Assembly (NCBI GenBank): GCA_934101145.1 | Contig: CAKOPZ010000014.1 | Span: forward strand, 1 to 37,248 | Reading direction: 5' to 3' | DNA: 37,248 bases | Source: an uncultured Clostridia bacterium | GTDB lineage: Bacteria; Bacillota; Clostridia; TANB77; CAG-508 | Shown here: positions 1-8,434 of the stretch, piece after piece | Layout: every line of letters begins with the position of its first letter | How positions within the stretch are numbered: position 1 is the first letter of the stretch | The notes under the pieces: generated by a model | The model's input: the letters and a program-made list of their open reading frames with translations, nothing else | What the model was told of the DNA's origin: nothing | The model's database searches: none | Position numbers and translations under genes: made by a program

Positions 1-1
1 A

Positions 2-922
2 GTGCCAAAAGGATATACAGCATCAACAGTAGAAGGGGAAAAGAGTGTATCAAGTGGATTTGTAATAAAAGAAGGAAGCAATGGAGCAGCCACAGAAGGA
101 ATAAATGAATTTGTATGGGTGCCAGTAGGAAATATATCAGATATATATGATGAAGCAAATAATGCGGGACAGTTGTGGGATTTTAATGGAACAACATCTA
201 GTAGAAGAACATATCCAACAACACAAAATAGTGGAAGTAGAGAGCCAGATGTAGTAACAGGAGCAAGTTCAAGCTCAGATAGTAATAGTTATGATGCAGA
301 AAGTACTAATCTGCAACAAGCAGGAATGTCAAGTACAGCAACAGCAAGTGATTTTAAGACACAATTACAAAATGAGTTTAATGAGATGATAAAAAGCGTA
401 AAAACATATGGAGGATTTTATATAGGAAGATATGAAACAGGAAATCTAAGTCAAACAAAGGCTGTAGTACAAAAGAATAATACAGATATAGGAAGTCAAA
501 CATGGTATACAATGTACAAGATATGTAAAACAATAAAGGCAAATGATAATGTGGCAACAAGTATGTTGTGGGGATGTCAATGGGATGCAACATTAAGATG
601 GATGCAAACAAGTAGTAATTCAGAGGTAGCAAATTTTCCAACAAATTCAACTGGAAAGGGAAATTATTCAGGAACACAGGGAGATACTGCTAAAGCAATA
701 CCAACAGGATCAAATAGTGCCTATGCAGTAAATAACATATATGATATGGCAGGGAATGCAGGGGAGTGGACAATTGAGGCCTACGGTGCGAATAATCGTG
801 TTCTACGTGGAGGTTATTACTACAGTTCGGCTTCGTGGGCTTCAGCTGGCTATCGTAGCTACAACAATCCGGCCTATAGTAGTAGCGACAATGGTTGTAG
901 GTCCACACTTTATGTAAAGTAA
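2..922 (+). CDS. FGE/SUMF1-like surface protein with DGR-type variable C-terminus (5' truncated by window)
   Basis: The reading frame is open from the window edge, so the true start lies upstream; alignment to the paralogue at 14621-15880 shows the missing part would hold a prepilin-like leader. The visible 306 residues are a formylglycine-generating-enzyme/SUMF1-like domain (FVWVPV near the start, GGFYIGRYETG in the middle, NNIYDMAGNAGEWTIEAY, RVLRGGYY, ending GCRSTLYVK). In DGR systems this C-type-lectin-like fold is a known scaffold for hypervariable ligand-binding proteins. The last ~50 codons switch abruptly from AT-rich codons (gga, aca, agt) to GC-richer ones (GCC, TAC, CGT, TCG) and match the paralogue under the rule described for VR1. 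The domain assignment and paralogy are seen in sequence; ligand binding and surface exposure are inference. No reverse transcriptase lies nearby. Confidence 0.85.
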   Translation: MPKGYTASTVEGEKSVSSGFVIKEGSNGAATEGINEFVWVPVGNISDIYDEANNAGQLWDFNGTTSSRRTYPTTQNSGSREPDVVTGASSSSDSNSYDAESTNLQQAGMSSTATASDFKTQLQNEFNEMIKSVKTYGGFYIGRYETGNLSQTKAVVQKNNTDIGSQTWYTMYKICKTIKANDNVATSMLWGCQWDATLRWMQTSSNSEVANFPTNSTGKGNYSGTQGDTAKAIPTGSNSAYAVNNIYDMAGNAGEWTIEAYGANNRVLRGGYYYSSASWASAGYRSYNNPAYSSSDNGCRSTLYVK

Positions 923-945
923 CCCTGAGCGCTAATAGCGATAAA
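770..945 (+). repeat. VR1: putative DGR variable repeat
   Basis: This segment aligns with 15731-15903. Both begin ACAATTGAGGCCTACG, both contain CGTGTT and CCG anchors, and both end with GGTTGTAGGTCCACACTTTA, the stop codon and the same post-stop DNA. In between, about 21 codons differ and all but one keep the third base (for example AGC/AAC, TAC/ATC, AAC/GGC, AAT/GGT, TAT/GGT, GAC/TCC, AAT/TGT). A single in-frame codon indel lies just after the RGG codons. This is the expected product of AAY-type template codons mutated at adenines. The template repeat itself is not in the window. Confidence 0.8.
930..940. promoter_or_regulatory. Hairpin just after VR1 stop codon (IMH-like position)
   Basis: CGCTA-A-TAGCG forms a 5-bp hairpin 7 nt after the TAA. 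The same sequence sits at 15888-15898 after the second variable gene, inside a block conserved between the two loci. In characterised DGRs a hairpin or cruciform just downstream of VR supports retrohoming, so the position is suggestive; function here is inferred. Confidence 0.55.
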
Positions 946-1110
946 GTGGGGTGTATTATAACAATTTTTTGTGCGCAAATGCTGTGTGCATATTGTGTGC
1001 AACAACAAAAAAATAATGAAAAATGACAAATATTTTAAAAATAGGTTGAATAATGAAAAATTATAAAACACAGTAATATCAATACTTACAAACAATTTTA
1101 GATAAAAATA

Positions 1111-1145
1111 AAAAAAGCTAAATTTGGTTAAAATTTAGCTTTTTT

Positions 1146-1146
<1 letters not shown>
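1111..1146 (-). terminator. Intrinsic terminator of tRNA-Arg
   Basis: A perfect 15-bp stem (AAAAAAGCTAAATTT paired with AAATTTAGCTTTTTT, 5-nt loop) directly follows the tRNA 3' end when read on the minus strand, giving a hairpin with a U tract. Confidence 0.85.
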
Positions 1147-1222
<76 letters not shown>

Positions 1223-1235
1223 ATGAACAAAATAT

Positions 1236-1264
1236 ATAATAACACTATTTTTATACTTTGTCAA
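1236..1264 (-). promoter_or_regulatory. Sigma-A promoter of tRNA-Arg
   Basis: Read on the minus strand: TTGACA (1264-1259), 17-bp spacer, TATTAT (1241-1236), placed about 14 bp before the tRNA 5' end. This use of the DNA argues against a plus-strand gene starting at the TTG of 1258. Confidence 0.8.
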
Positions 1265-1282
1265 GCAAAAATGAAAAACATA

Positions 1283-1311
1283 TGGCAAAAAAATTGAAAA
1301 TAGGATATAAT
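1283..1311 (+). promoter_or_regulatory. Probable promoter of the CmpB-like membrane gene
   Basis: A perfect TATAAT (1306-1311) lies 17 bp after a weak -35-like TGGCAA (1283-1288). It would give a leader of about 55 nt ahead of the ATG at 1375. Confidence 0.4.
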
Positions 1312-1374
1312 GAGCGTAAATTTATAAAGAAAAGAGAAAGGACTCAACTTACGTCATTTGAGATACAGGATTGT

Positions 1375-2070
1375 ATGGACAAAGAAAAAATAAAATTTGA
1401 ATTTCACAGATTATTTTGGTATTTTCTTATTTTTAGCATTGCAGGATTAATTATAGAAACTTTGTATTGCTATATTACCACAGGAGTACTTGAAAGCAGG
1501 AAAGGATTGATATGGGGGCCTTTTTGCCCTGTTTATGGAGTAGGGGCTGTTGTATTAATACTATTACTAGAAAAGTACAAAAATAAAAATGTATGTACAC
1601 TATTTATTTATGGATTTATAGGAGGATCTATTGCAGAATATCTTTTAAGTTTTGGACTTGAAGCAATTTATGGAATTAGATTTTGGGATTATGCATATAC
1701 AAGTATTCACCTTAATGGAAGAATTTGTTTGCAGTTTTCTATATATTGGGGAATATTATCGACAATATTAATTAAATTTGTTATGCCAATCATGGATAAA
1801 TATATAGATAAAATTCCAATGAATATAAAGAAAATATTTGATAATTGCGTATTTGTTTTTCTTGTAATTGATTGTCTATTTACTGTGTGGGGAATTCAAA
1901 CATATGAAAATAGAGTTATTAATAAAATAGAAAAAAATGGTGAAGATATTATATCTAAAGTCGAAAATAATTATTTTACAAATGAAAGAATGAAAAAGAA
2001 CTTTCCAAATTTAAGAGTTAAAGATAAAAATGGAAATGAAATCTGGGTTCGTAATTTAATTGAAAAATAG
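1375..2070 (+). CDS. Putative ABC-transporter type IV (CmpB-like) integral membrane protein
   Basis: The 231-residue product has at least four hydrophobic helices: a first near residues 14-32 (FLIFSIAGLIIETLYCYITT), a loop with the family hallmark GLIWGPFCPVYGVGAV, then helices containing FIYGFIGGSIAEYLLSF and a conserved FWDY segment. These match the Pfam family named putative ABC-transporter type IV (ABC_trans_CmpB), common in Firmicutes and of unproven function. The tail is charged and probably cytoplasmic. The frame stays open upstream to 1258, but that region holds the tRNA-Arg promoter and a TATAAT at 1306, so the ATG at 1375 (preceded by a weak CAGGA) is preferred; an ATG at 1282 is the alternative. 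It is transcribed divergently from tRNA-Arg. Confidence 0.7.
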   Translation: MDKEKIKFEFHRLFWYFLIFSIAGLIIETLYCYITTGVLESRKGLIWGPFCPVYGVGAVVLILLLEKYKNKNVCTLFIYGFIGGSIAEYLLSFGLEAIYGIRFWDYAYTSIHLNGRICLQFSIYWGILSTILIKFVMPIMDKYIDKIPMNIKKIFDNCVFVFLVIDCLFTVWGIQTYENRVINKIEKNGEDIISKVENNYFTNERMKKNFPNLRVKDKNGNEIWVRNLIEK

Positions 2071-2119
2071 TAAAAATTTGAATGAAATGTGAATTCTATA
2101 TGAACTTTAAAAAAATATA

Positions 2120-2148
2120 TTGAAACCAAAAATAAAAAATGATAATAT
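2120..2148 (+). promoter_or_regulatory. Sigma-A-type promoter of the ABC operon
   Basis: TTGAAA (2120-2125), 17-bp spacer, TAATAT (2143-2148), about 45 bp before the GTG start of the ATPase gene. Confidence 0.55.
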
Positions 2149-2195
2149 GGAAAAGTATTTTCAACATACGGATATAAGAGATTGGAGGAATAACA

Positions 2196-3146
2196 GTGAT
2201 TGAGGTTAAGAACGTCACAAAAAAGTATGGAAGTTTTACTGCAGTTGATAACATTAGCTTTGATGTTAAAGACGGAGAAGTAGTAGGCTTTTTAGGACCT
2301 AATGGTGCAGGAAAAAGCACAACAATGAATATGATAACTGGTTTTATAGAACCAACATGTGGTCAAATTATTATTAATGGAAATGATATTTCCAAAAAAC
2401 CAAAAAAAGCAAAAAAACAAATAGGATATATGCCAGAAAATGTACCTCTTTACTATGATTTAACAGTAAAAGAGTTTGTAACATATATGGCTGAACTTAA
2501 ATTTGTAAAGAAACAAGATAGAAAGGCACAAGTAGAAAAAGTTATTAAAGAAACTGGACTTGAAAGTGTTCAAAAAAAGCTTATTAAAAATTTATCAAGA
2601 GGATATAAGCAAAGAGTAAGTATGGCAGGAGCTTTAGTAGGAGAGCCAGATGTTATTATCCTTGATGAGCCAACAGTTGGTCTTGATCCAAAGCAAATAA
2701 CAGAGATTAGAAATTTAATAAAAGAGCTTGGAAAGAAGCATACTGTTATTTTAAGTACACATATTTTGCCAGAAGTAAGTCAAATTTGTGAAAGAGTTGT
2801 TATTATAAATAAAGGAAAGATTGTAGCAGTTGATACTCCTGAAAACTTGGAAAAAATGACAAAAGAAAATAACGGTATTTCTGTTACAGTAGAAGATAAA
2901 AATGAGAACATGAAGAAGCTAAAAGAATTAATTCCTGAAATTGAATCTGTTGAAATGGTAAAGGATAATGAAGATGGAACAAAACAATATACTATTATTT
3001 CAAAAGCAGATACGGATTTAAGAAAGAAACTATTTGATGTTTTACCAAAACAAGATATTACAATTTTTGAACTAAAAAAGACAGAGACTACTTTGGAAGA
3101 TGCATTTATTAAATTGATTGATACTAAAAAGGAGGGAGAAAAATAA
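2196..3146 (+). CDS. ABC transporter ATP-binding protein (GldA-like)
   Basis: This is a 316-residue ATPase of an export-type ABC system. It shows Walker A GPNGAGKST (residues 34-42), the Q-loop region, a signature LSRGYKQR near 133, Walker B DVIILDEP near 152 and the switch histidine in LSTHI. The C-terminal ~90 residues form the regulatory extension usual in the Gld/Nos/CcmA-type ATPases. The GTG start follows GGAGGAATAACA. Its stop overlaps the start of the permease gene, so the two are translationally coupled. With the next two genes it forms a GldA-GldF-GldG-like set. Such sets occur widely in non-gliding Firmicutes, where the substrate is unknown. Confidence 0.9.
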   Translation: MIEVKNVTKKYGSFTAVDNISFDVKDGEVVGFLGPNGAGKSTTMNMITGFIEPTCGQIIINGNDISKKPKKAKKQIGYMPENVPLYYDLTVKEFVTYMAELKFVKKQDRKAQVEKVIKETGLESVQKKLIKNLSRGYKQRVSMAGALVGEPDVIILDEPTVGLDPKQITEIRNLIKELGKKHTVILSTHILPEVSQICERVVIINKGKIVAVDTPENLEKMTKENNGISVTVEDKNENMKKLKELIPEIESVEMVKDNEDGTKQYTIISKADTDLRKKLFDVLPKQDITIFELKKTETTLEDAFIKLIDTKKEGEK

Positions 3147-3829
3147 TGTGGGCAGTATATAAAAAAGAGTTAAAAACATATTTCTTATCTCCAATAGGAT
3201 ATGTGGCAATTGGACTATTTTTAGTTATTTATAGTGTGTTTTTCTTTTTAACAACTATTTCTTATGGAGCAGTTGATTTAGGAAATTTATATTATCTATC
3301 TGCAAGATATGGACTATTATTAATAATTCCAATACTTACTATGAGAACATTTGCAGAAGAAAGAAAAACAGGAACAGAACAATTACTTTTAACTTCACCT
3401 AGAAGTATAACTTCAATTGTTCTTGGTAAATTTTTTGCAGCTGTAACTGTTATTGCAATTACACTAATTATTTCTTTAATGTATTTTGCAATAGTTAGCT
3501 GTTTTGCAAAAGCAAATATTGTTACTGTTTTAGTTACAATGCTTGGATTTTTATTACTAGGTATGGCAGCTATTTCATTTGGAATGCTTGCATCTAGTAT
3601 AACAGAAAATCAAATTATTGCAGCGATTATCACAATTGCATTTTTAGTTGTTCCATGGTTCTTAGTAGACATGAATAGTATCTTTTCAAAGATTAATTTA
3701 ATGAATTTATTTATGAAATTCCCTTATGGATTAATTTCAATAAAAGATGTAGTTTCACTTATATCATTTACTGTGATGTGTTTATTACTAACTATTTTAT
3801 TTATGAAAAGAAGAAAAACTGTAAAGTAG
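3146..3829 (+). CDS. ABC transporter permease (GldF-like)
   Basis: The 227-residue protein has six predicted transmembrane segments and the ABC-2 type permease layout. The short cytoplasmic motif between helices 2 and 3 reads EERKTGTEQLLLTSPRS, typical of the family (EERxxGTxExLLtxPvs). It begins on the last bases of the ATPase gene and ends 13 bp before the GldG-like gene. It forms the membrane channel for the ATPase encoded just upstream. Confidence 0.9.
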   Translation: MWAVYKKELKTYFLSPIGYVAIGLFLVIYSVFFFLTTISYGAVDLGNLYYLSARYGLLLIIPILTMRTFAEERKTGTEQLLLTSPRSITSIVLGKFFAAVTVIAITLIISLMYFAIVSCFAKANIVTVLVTMLGFLLLGMAAISFGMLASSITENQIIAAIITIAFLVVPWFLVDMNSIFSKINLMNLFMKFPYGLISIKDVVSLISFTVMCLLLTILFMKRRKTVK

Positions 3830-3842
3830 AGGAGGAATTAGC

Positions 3843-5360
3843 TTGAAAGAGAAGAAAGAAAAAGTGCAAAAAGAAAAATCTCAGAAAGAAAAGAAAGCTT
3901 TAATAAAGAAAAAAGAAGAAAAATCATCAAATGAGATGATAAAAAAAGCTGTTAGTAGAACATCATATCTTATTATAATGGTTGTTATAATAATTGCTGC
4001 ATATATTGGAATTGATTTGATTATGGACAAAATTAATCCAACAGACATAGATTTAACAGCAGAAAAAATATATAGTTTGTCAGATTCGTCAAAACAAATT
4101 GCAAAAAATATTGATAAAGATGTAAAGATTATATTAGTAAATTCATCAAAATCACAATCTGTTATTGATTTTTCTAATAAATACAATAAGGAAAATTCTA
4201 AAATAACAGTAGAGCAAATTGATGATATAACAAAATATCCTGAACTCACTAAAAAGTATAGTTTAACAAGTTCAGATCTTGCAATTGTTATAGAATGTGG
4301 AGATAAAAGTAAAGTTTTATCAGAGTCGGATTTGTATACATTTGATTATAGTACTTATGAAGAGAAAGATTTAACAGAAGAAGCCATGACAAATGCTCTT
4401 CTTGATGTAACAACAGAAAATAAACCAAAAGTATATTTCTTAACAGGAAATAATACAAACTTAGATACATATATGACATCTTTTAGAAATAAGGTTCAAT
4501 CACAAGCAAATGAAGTTGAAACATTGGATATACTAACAAAAGGAAGCGTTCCAGATGATTGTGATGTGCTTGTTTTAACAACACTTGATGAAGATTTAAA
4601 AACAGTTGAAAGGGATGCAATCTTGGCCTACATCAAGAAAGGTGGAAAAATTGCATTATTTACAGATCCCAATGTTACAAATACTAAAATGCCAAATTTT
4701 CAACAAGTGTTAGATGAATATGGAATTAGTATTTCAAGTGGTATTATGATTGAAAGAGATTCAAATAAAATGCTTGCAGGTTCACCATCAGCAATAGTTG
4801 TGACAATTGAATCTGAAACAAGTGTTACTAAAAATTTAAATATGGCAACAAGTGCTTGTTTTATAAATTCTGGAAGAATAGAATTTAAGGATAGCGATGA
4901 ACTTGAAAAACTTGGAGTTGATGTTGAAACACTTGCAGTAACATCTGATAAGTCTTTTTATAGAAGTGACTTAAATATCTCAAGTACATCAAAACAATCA
5001 GGAGATGAAGAAGGTTCTGCAACAGTTGGTGCATTACTTACAAAGAAAATTGATGATGATACAACATCAAAGTTAATTGTATATTCAAATAATATGTTTA
5101 TTACAGATATGCAACTTTCTATTGGAAATAATTATTTATCAGCATATCAATTATATAACAATGAGGATTTAGCTTTAAATTCTATTGCTTATTTAACAGA
5201 TAGAGATGATACAATAATGATTAGAAAGAATACAGAAACATCAACATATACTGTAACAAATAGTCAACAGAAAATAATTTTAACAATTATATTTGCTGTT
5301 CCTGTTATCATTATCATTTCTGGAATAGTAGTATGGCAAGTTAGAAGAAGAAAAAAATAA
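3843..5360 (+). CDS. GldG-like ABC-associated membrane-anchored protein
   Basis: The 505-residue protein starts at TTG behind a good GAGGAGG. Its N-terminus is very lysine/glutamate rich and cytoplasmic (about 40 residues), followed by a helix (SYLIIMVVIIIAAYIGIDL), a long extracytoplasmic region of the GldG/ABC-type uncharacterised domain (LTAEKIYSLSDSSKQI, VYFLTGNN, GGKIALFTDPN), and a second helix near the C-terminus (IILTIIFAVPVIIIISGIVV). It closes the three-gene ABC operon and probably acts as a periplasm-facing partner of the permease. The unusually basic, coiled N-terminal tail could be a cytoplasmic interaction region. Confidence 0.8.
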   Translation: MKEKKEKVQKEKSQKEKKALIKKKEEKSSNEMIKKAVSRTSYLIIMVVIIIAAYIGIDLIMDKINPTDIDLTAEKIYSLSDSSKQIAKNIDKDVKIILVNSSKSQSVIDFSNKYNKENSKITVEQIDDITKYPELTKKYSLTSSDLAIVIECGDKSKVLSESDLYTFDYSTYEEKDLTEEAMTNALLDVTTENKPKVYFLTGNNTNLDTYMTSFRNKVQSQANEVETLDILTKGSVPDDCDVLVLTTLDEDLKTVERDAILAYIKKGGKIALFTDPNVTNTKMPNFQQVLDEYGISISSGIMIERDSNKMLAGSPSAIVVTIESETSVTKNLNMATSACFINSGRIEFKDSDELEKLGVDVETLAVTSDKSFYRSDLNISSTSKQSGDEEGSATVGALLTKKIDDDTTSKLIVYSNNMFITDMQLSIGNNYLSAYQLYNNEDLALNSIAYLTDRDDTIMIRKNTETSTYTVTNSQQKIILTIIFAVPVIIIISGIVVWQVRRRKK

Positions 5361-5369
5361 TATCATAAC

Positions 5370-5407
5370 AATAAACCTCTCATAATAGAATTTATGAGGG
5401 GTTTATT
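5370..5407 (+). terminator. Stem-loop ending the ABC operon and overlapping the ykvI-like RBS
   Basis: A 16-bp stem with one G-U pair (AATAAACC...GGTTTATT, inner CTCATAA/TTATGAG) has a 6-nt loop. Its 3' arm contains GAGGGG, the only ribosome binding site for the ATG at 5411. There is no clean T tract, only TTTATTATT. It may terminate the operon, mask the next RBS, or both. Confidence 0.55.
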
Positions 5408-5410
5408 ATT

Positions 5411-6445
5411 ATGCGAAATATTATAAAAGCAGTTTGCGTTATAATTGGAACAATTATAGGAGCAGGCTTTGCTTCAGGAAAAGAAATTGAAGTGTTTTTT
5501 GTAAGCTATGGAAAATCTGGAATTTATGGGATTGCAACTGCAAGCATATTTACAAGTATTATAATATATTTTGTTTTGTTAAAAATACGAAATACAAATG
5601 TTGAAAATTATAATTCATATTTGAACGAGCTAGGGATAAGTAAAATAATAAAGGAAATTTTAAATGCAATGATCAACATATTTCTTTTGGCCTCATTTTA
5701 TATTATGGCTTCTGGATTTTGTGCATATTTTAAACAAGAATTTAATTTTAATATGTTGTATATTGCAATTTTACTTTCAGGCCTTTGCTATATTACTTTT
5801 TTAGGAAAGATAGAAAAGGTAACTAAAATAAATACTATATTAATTCCATTTCTGATTTTTATGGTTTTACTTGTAGGAATAAAAAGTGAAGTGTTTCATC
5901 AAAGCGCAGGAGATATGATTAGCATAAACAATAAAAGCTGGATTATTTCCAGTTTAGAATATGCAAGTTATAATAGTATTTTATTGATACCAATTTTGAT
6001 TGAATTAAAAAAATATACATATAAAAAAGAAAAGATTATTGCCATTATATCTGGTGGGATATTCTTTTGCCTTGCAATAATACTATTTTTAATACTTACA
6101 AAAGAAGGAATTAATATTGAGTGCGATCTTCCTTTAATTCAAATTGTAAAACAATATGGGAACATTTATAAGTATATATATGGATTTGTGATTGTTTCTG
6201 CTATTTTTACGTCTGCAATTGCAGCAGGGTACAGTTTTTTAGAAAATTGTTCAAGTACAAAAGAAAAATATAAGCAGTTATGTTTTGTTATTTGTGTGGG
6301 AGTAGTGATAGTTTGTAATATAAAGTTTTCATATTTAATTAATGCTCTTTATCCGGTATTTGGTTTTTTAGGTTTGTTACAAGTAATTTATTTTTGGTTA
6401 ATATCTTTTGTTAATAAAACTATTGAAAAAAACGGTAAAAACTGA
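5411..6445 (+). CDS. YkvI-family membrane protein (APC-fold transporter-like)
   Basis: The 344-residue, highly hydrophobic protein has about ten predicted helices. It starts with VIIGTIIGAGFASGKEIEVF, the diagnostic first helix of the YkvI family, which has the broken-helix GxGxASG motif of LeuT/APC-fold amino acid transporters. Later helices include FLLASFYIMASGFCAYF and FTSAIAAGYSFLENC. Length fits the family (about 340-380). Substrate is unknown. Translation probably depends on opening the stem-loop that covers its Shine-Dalgarno sequence. It may be cotranscribed with the downstream 6478 gene (32-bp gap). Confidence 0.8.
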   Translation: MRNIIKAVCVIIGTIIGAGFASGKEIEVFFVSYGKSGIYGIATASIFTSIIIYFVLLKIRNTNVENYNSYLNELGISKIIKEILNAMINIFLLASFYIMASGFCAYFKQEFNFNMLYIAILLSGLCYITFLGKIEKVTKINTILIPFLIFMVLLVGIKSEVFHQSAGDMISINNKSWIISSLEYASYNSILLIPILIELKKYTYKKEKIIAIISGGIFFCLAIILFLILTKEGINIECDLPLIQIVKQYGNIYKYIYGFVIVSAIFTSAIAAGYSFLENCSSTKEKYKQLCFVICVGVVIVCNIKFSYLINALYPVFGFLGLLQVIYFWLISFVNKTIEKNGKN

Positions 6446-6477
6446 TATAAATAGGGTAGAACATAGGAGGAAAGAAA

Positions 6478-7689
6478 GTGGACGAATTTATAAATATAGA
6501 AAATATTACACCAAGTGAAAAAAATACTAATAATAAGCCTAAAAAAACAAATAATAATAAAATAAAAATCATAGTAACAGCGGTTATTGCAACAATAATT
6601 GTATTAATGATAATCCTTTATTCTACAGTAACACCTGTAAGAAAATTTTTTGATAAATATATTTTTAGAAAAATAGTATCAGAAGAGAAACTTGTATCAA
6701 TTCAACTAGATTATGATTCAAACGTAAATATTATAGGATATAACAAATATATTTGCGTACTTGCAGAAAACAAGTTGAAGCAATATCAATCTTCAGGTAA
6801 TCTTGCAAATGAGATAAAATTAGAAGTAAGTAACCCTATATATAATGTAAACAATAGATATTTGGTTATAGCTGAAAAAGGAAGTTCAAAGTTCTATCTA
6901 GTTGCTGATAATAAAATATCATGGGAAAAAGAGGTTGATGGAAATATATCAAAAGTTGATGTAAATAGAAATGGATATGTTACTGTAATACTTACAGGAA
7001 CAGCATATAAGTCTGTTATAGTAACATATGATGCGAAGGGGAATGAGCTATTTAAAACATTTATATCACGTAATATGGCATTAGATGCTACAGTTTCTTC
7101 TGATAACCAAAGCATGGCATTTGCTGAAATTGATACATCTGGAACTCAAATACAAACCACTATAAAGATAATATCTATTGAGAAGGCAAAGGCAAATGAG
7201 GATTATATAACATTTACATATTCAGCACCGTCAAATAGTTTGATTACAAATATAGAGTATCAAAATAAAAATAAATTAATATGTATTTATGACGATTCTA
7301 TCCACGTAATTGAAAATAATCAAGATCAAGAAATAATAAAATTGCAAGAAGATGACAAAAAAATAAATCAAGCAGATATAAGACTTACGAATTATGTGTA
7401 TAGAACAGTTGAAAAATCAACAGGCCTTTTTCAAGCAGATACTGCAATTGAAATGATGAACATAGATAGCAAGAAAGAAACTGTGTATACAGTTGAAGGT
7501 GTGGTTAAAAATATTTATTGCTATGATAATATTTTAGCTGTAAGTTTGGGACAAGAAGTAGAATTTTTTAATACTAGTGGATGGCTTATAAAAAAATATT
7601 CTTCTTCACAAGATGTTCAAGGAATAGTTATTACAAACGGAGTAGCAGGTATTGTTTATCGTGATAAATTAGAATTTATAAATTTATAA
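6478..7689 (+). CDS. Membrane-anchored DUF5711-like beta-propeller protein
   Basis: The 403-residue protein starts at GTG 6 nt after AGGAGGAAA. Residues 1-30 are polar and Asn/Lys-rich, followed by one helix (IIVTAVIATIIVLMIILYST) and then an extracytoplasmic region of repeated short beta-strand units (NKYICVLAENKL, NRYLVIAEKGS, GYVTVILTG, NQSMAFAEID), which looks like a WD40/PQQ-type propeller. This architecture and the CvpA neighbour match the family annotated DUF5711 in Clostridia, named from memory and not checked. Function is unknown; a cell-envelope role fits the LCP and DacA genes downstream. Confidence 0.65.
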   Translation: MDEFINIENITPSEKNTNNKPKKTNNNKIKIIVTAVIATIIVLMIILYSTVTPVRKFFDKYIFRKIVSEEKLVSIQLDYDSNVNIIGYNKYICVLAENKLKQYQSSGNLANEIKLEVSNPIYNVNNRYLVIAEKGSSKFYLVADNKISWEKEVDGNISKVDVNRNGYVTVILTGTAYKSVIVTYDAKGNELFKTFISRNMALDATVSSDNQSMAFAEIDTSGTQIQTTIKIISIEKAKANEDYITFTYSAPSNSLITNIEYQNKNKLICIYDDSIHVIENNQDQEIIKLQEDDKKINQADIRLTNYVYRTVEKSTGLFQADTAIEMMNIDSKKETVYTVEGVVKNIYCYDNILAVSLGQEVEFFNTSGWLIKKYSSSQDVQGIVITNGVAGIVYRDKLEFINL

Positions 7690-7704
7690 AAAGGGGGGAT
7701 TGGT

Positions 7705-8346
7705 ATGGCAATAATAATTGATTTAGTTATTGTCGGAATAATTGCACTTTGTGTGATTATTGGTTATGCAAAGGGGTTGACAGGAGCATTAATTAAAATT
7801 ATATCATTTGTACTTTCATTAGTTATTGCATTTATACTATATACACCAATATCTAATTACATAATAAATAATACTCAGATAGATGATATGATAGAAACCA
7901 CAATAAAAAGCGGTATAATAAAAGATGATGAGGAACAGGCAAAAGAACAAATGCCAACCGTTATTACAGATTACATAAATCAAAAAGTTGAGGAAGCGTC
8001 AAATGCTGTAAAGGAGAATGTTGTAAACAGTACAGCACAAGAAGTATCACATACAATAGTAAGAGCTGGAACATGGATTATACTATTTGTAATAGCAAGA
8101 ATAGCATTAATTGTATTAAAATATATTACTGCAATAATTGCTAGACTTCCAGTGATTAAACAATTTGATAAACTTGGTGGAATTATATATGGATTACTTG
8201 AAGGACTTGTTATTACATATTTTGCTTTAGCATTGATTTCATTTATAACTCCAATGACAAAGAAAAATTTAAGTGATAGCATAAACAAATCATATATAGG
8301 AAGCAGTATGTATAATAATAACTTGTTATTGAAAATAATTTTTTAA
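7705..8346 (+). CDS. CvpA family membrane protein
   Basis: The 213-residue protein has four predicted helices. It begins IDLVIVGIIALCVIIGYAKG with the conserved GYxKGL turn of CvpA (colicin V production) proteins, then an amphipathic extracytoplasmic stretch around residues 70-120, and a second helix pair (WIILFVIARIALIVLKYI, GLVITYFALALISFI). CvpA-family proteins affect envelope stress and cell separation in several bacteria; the molecular role is unsettled. The RBS GGGGGG lies 8 nt before the ATG, and 15 bp separate it from the DUF5711-like gene, so the two are probably cotranscribed. Confidence 0.85.
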   Translation: MAIIIDLVIVGIIALCVIIGYAKGLTGALIKIISFVLSLVIAFILYTPISNYIINNTQIDDMIETTIKSGIIKDDEEQAKEQMPTVITDYINQKVEEASNAVKENVVNSTAQEVSHTIVRAGTWIILFVIARIALIVLKYITAIIARLPVIKQFDKLGGIIYGLLEGLVITYFALALISFITPMTKKNLSDSINKSYIGSSMYNNNLLLKIIF

Positions 8347-8372
8347 TCAATAATCAATTTTTACGTTATGTA

Positions 8373-8401
8373 TTGATATTTGAAGCAATATTTGTTATAC
8401 T
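8373..8401 (+). promoter_or_regulatory. Sigma-A promoter of the LCP gene
   Basis: TTGATA (8373-8378), 17-bp spacer, TATACT (8396-8401). The implied transcript starts near 8408, too close to the ATG at 8420 to leave an RBS for it. This favours the TTG at 8435 as the translation start. Confidence 0.7.
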
Positions 8402-8434
8402 AGAAATCAAATTTATATAATGGGAGTGAAAAAT

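Noticed and set aside
1258..1374. Upstream extension of the membrane gene to the TTG at 1258
   Set aside because: The TTG is the -35 region of the tRNA-Arg promoter on the other strand, and a TATAAT at 1306 lies inside the extension; no RBS supports it.
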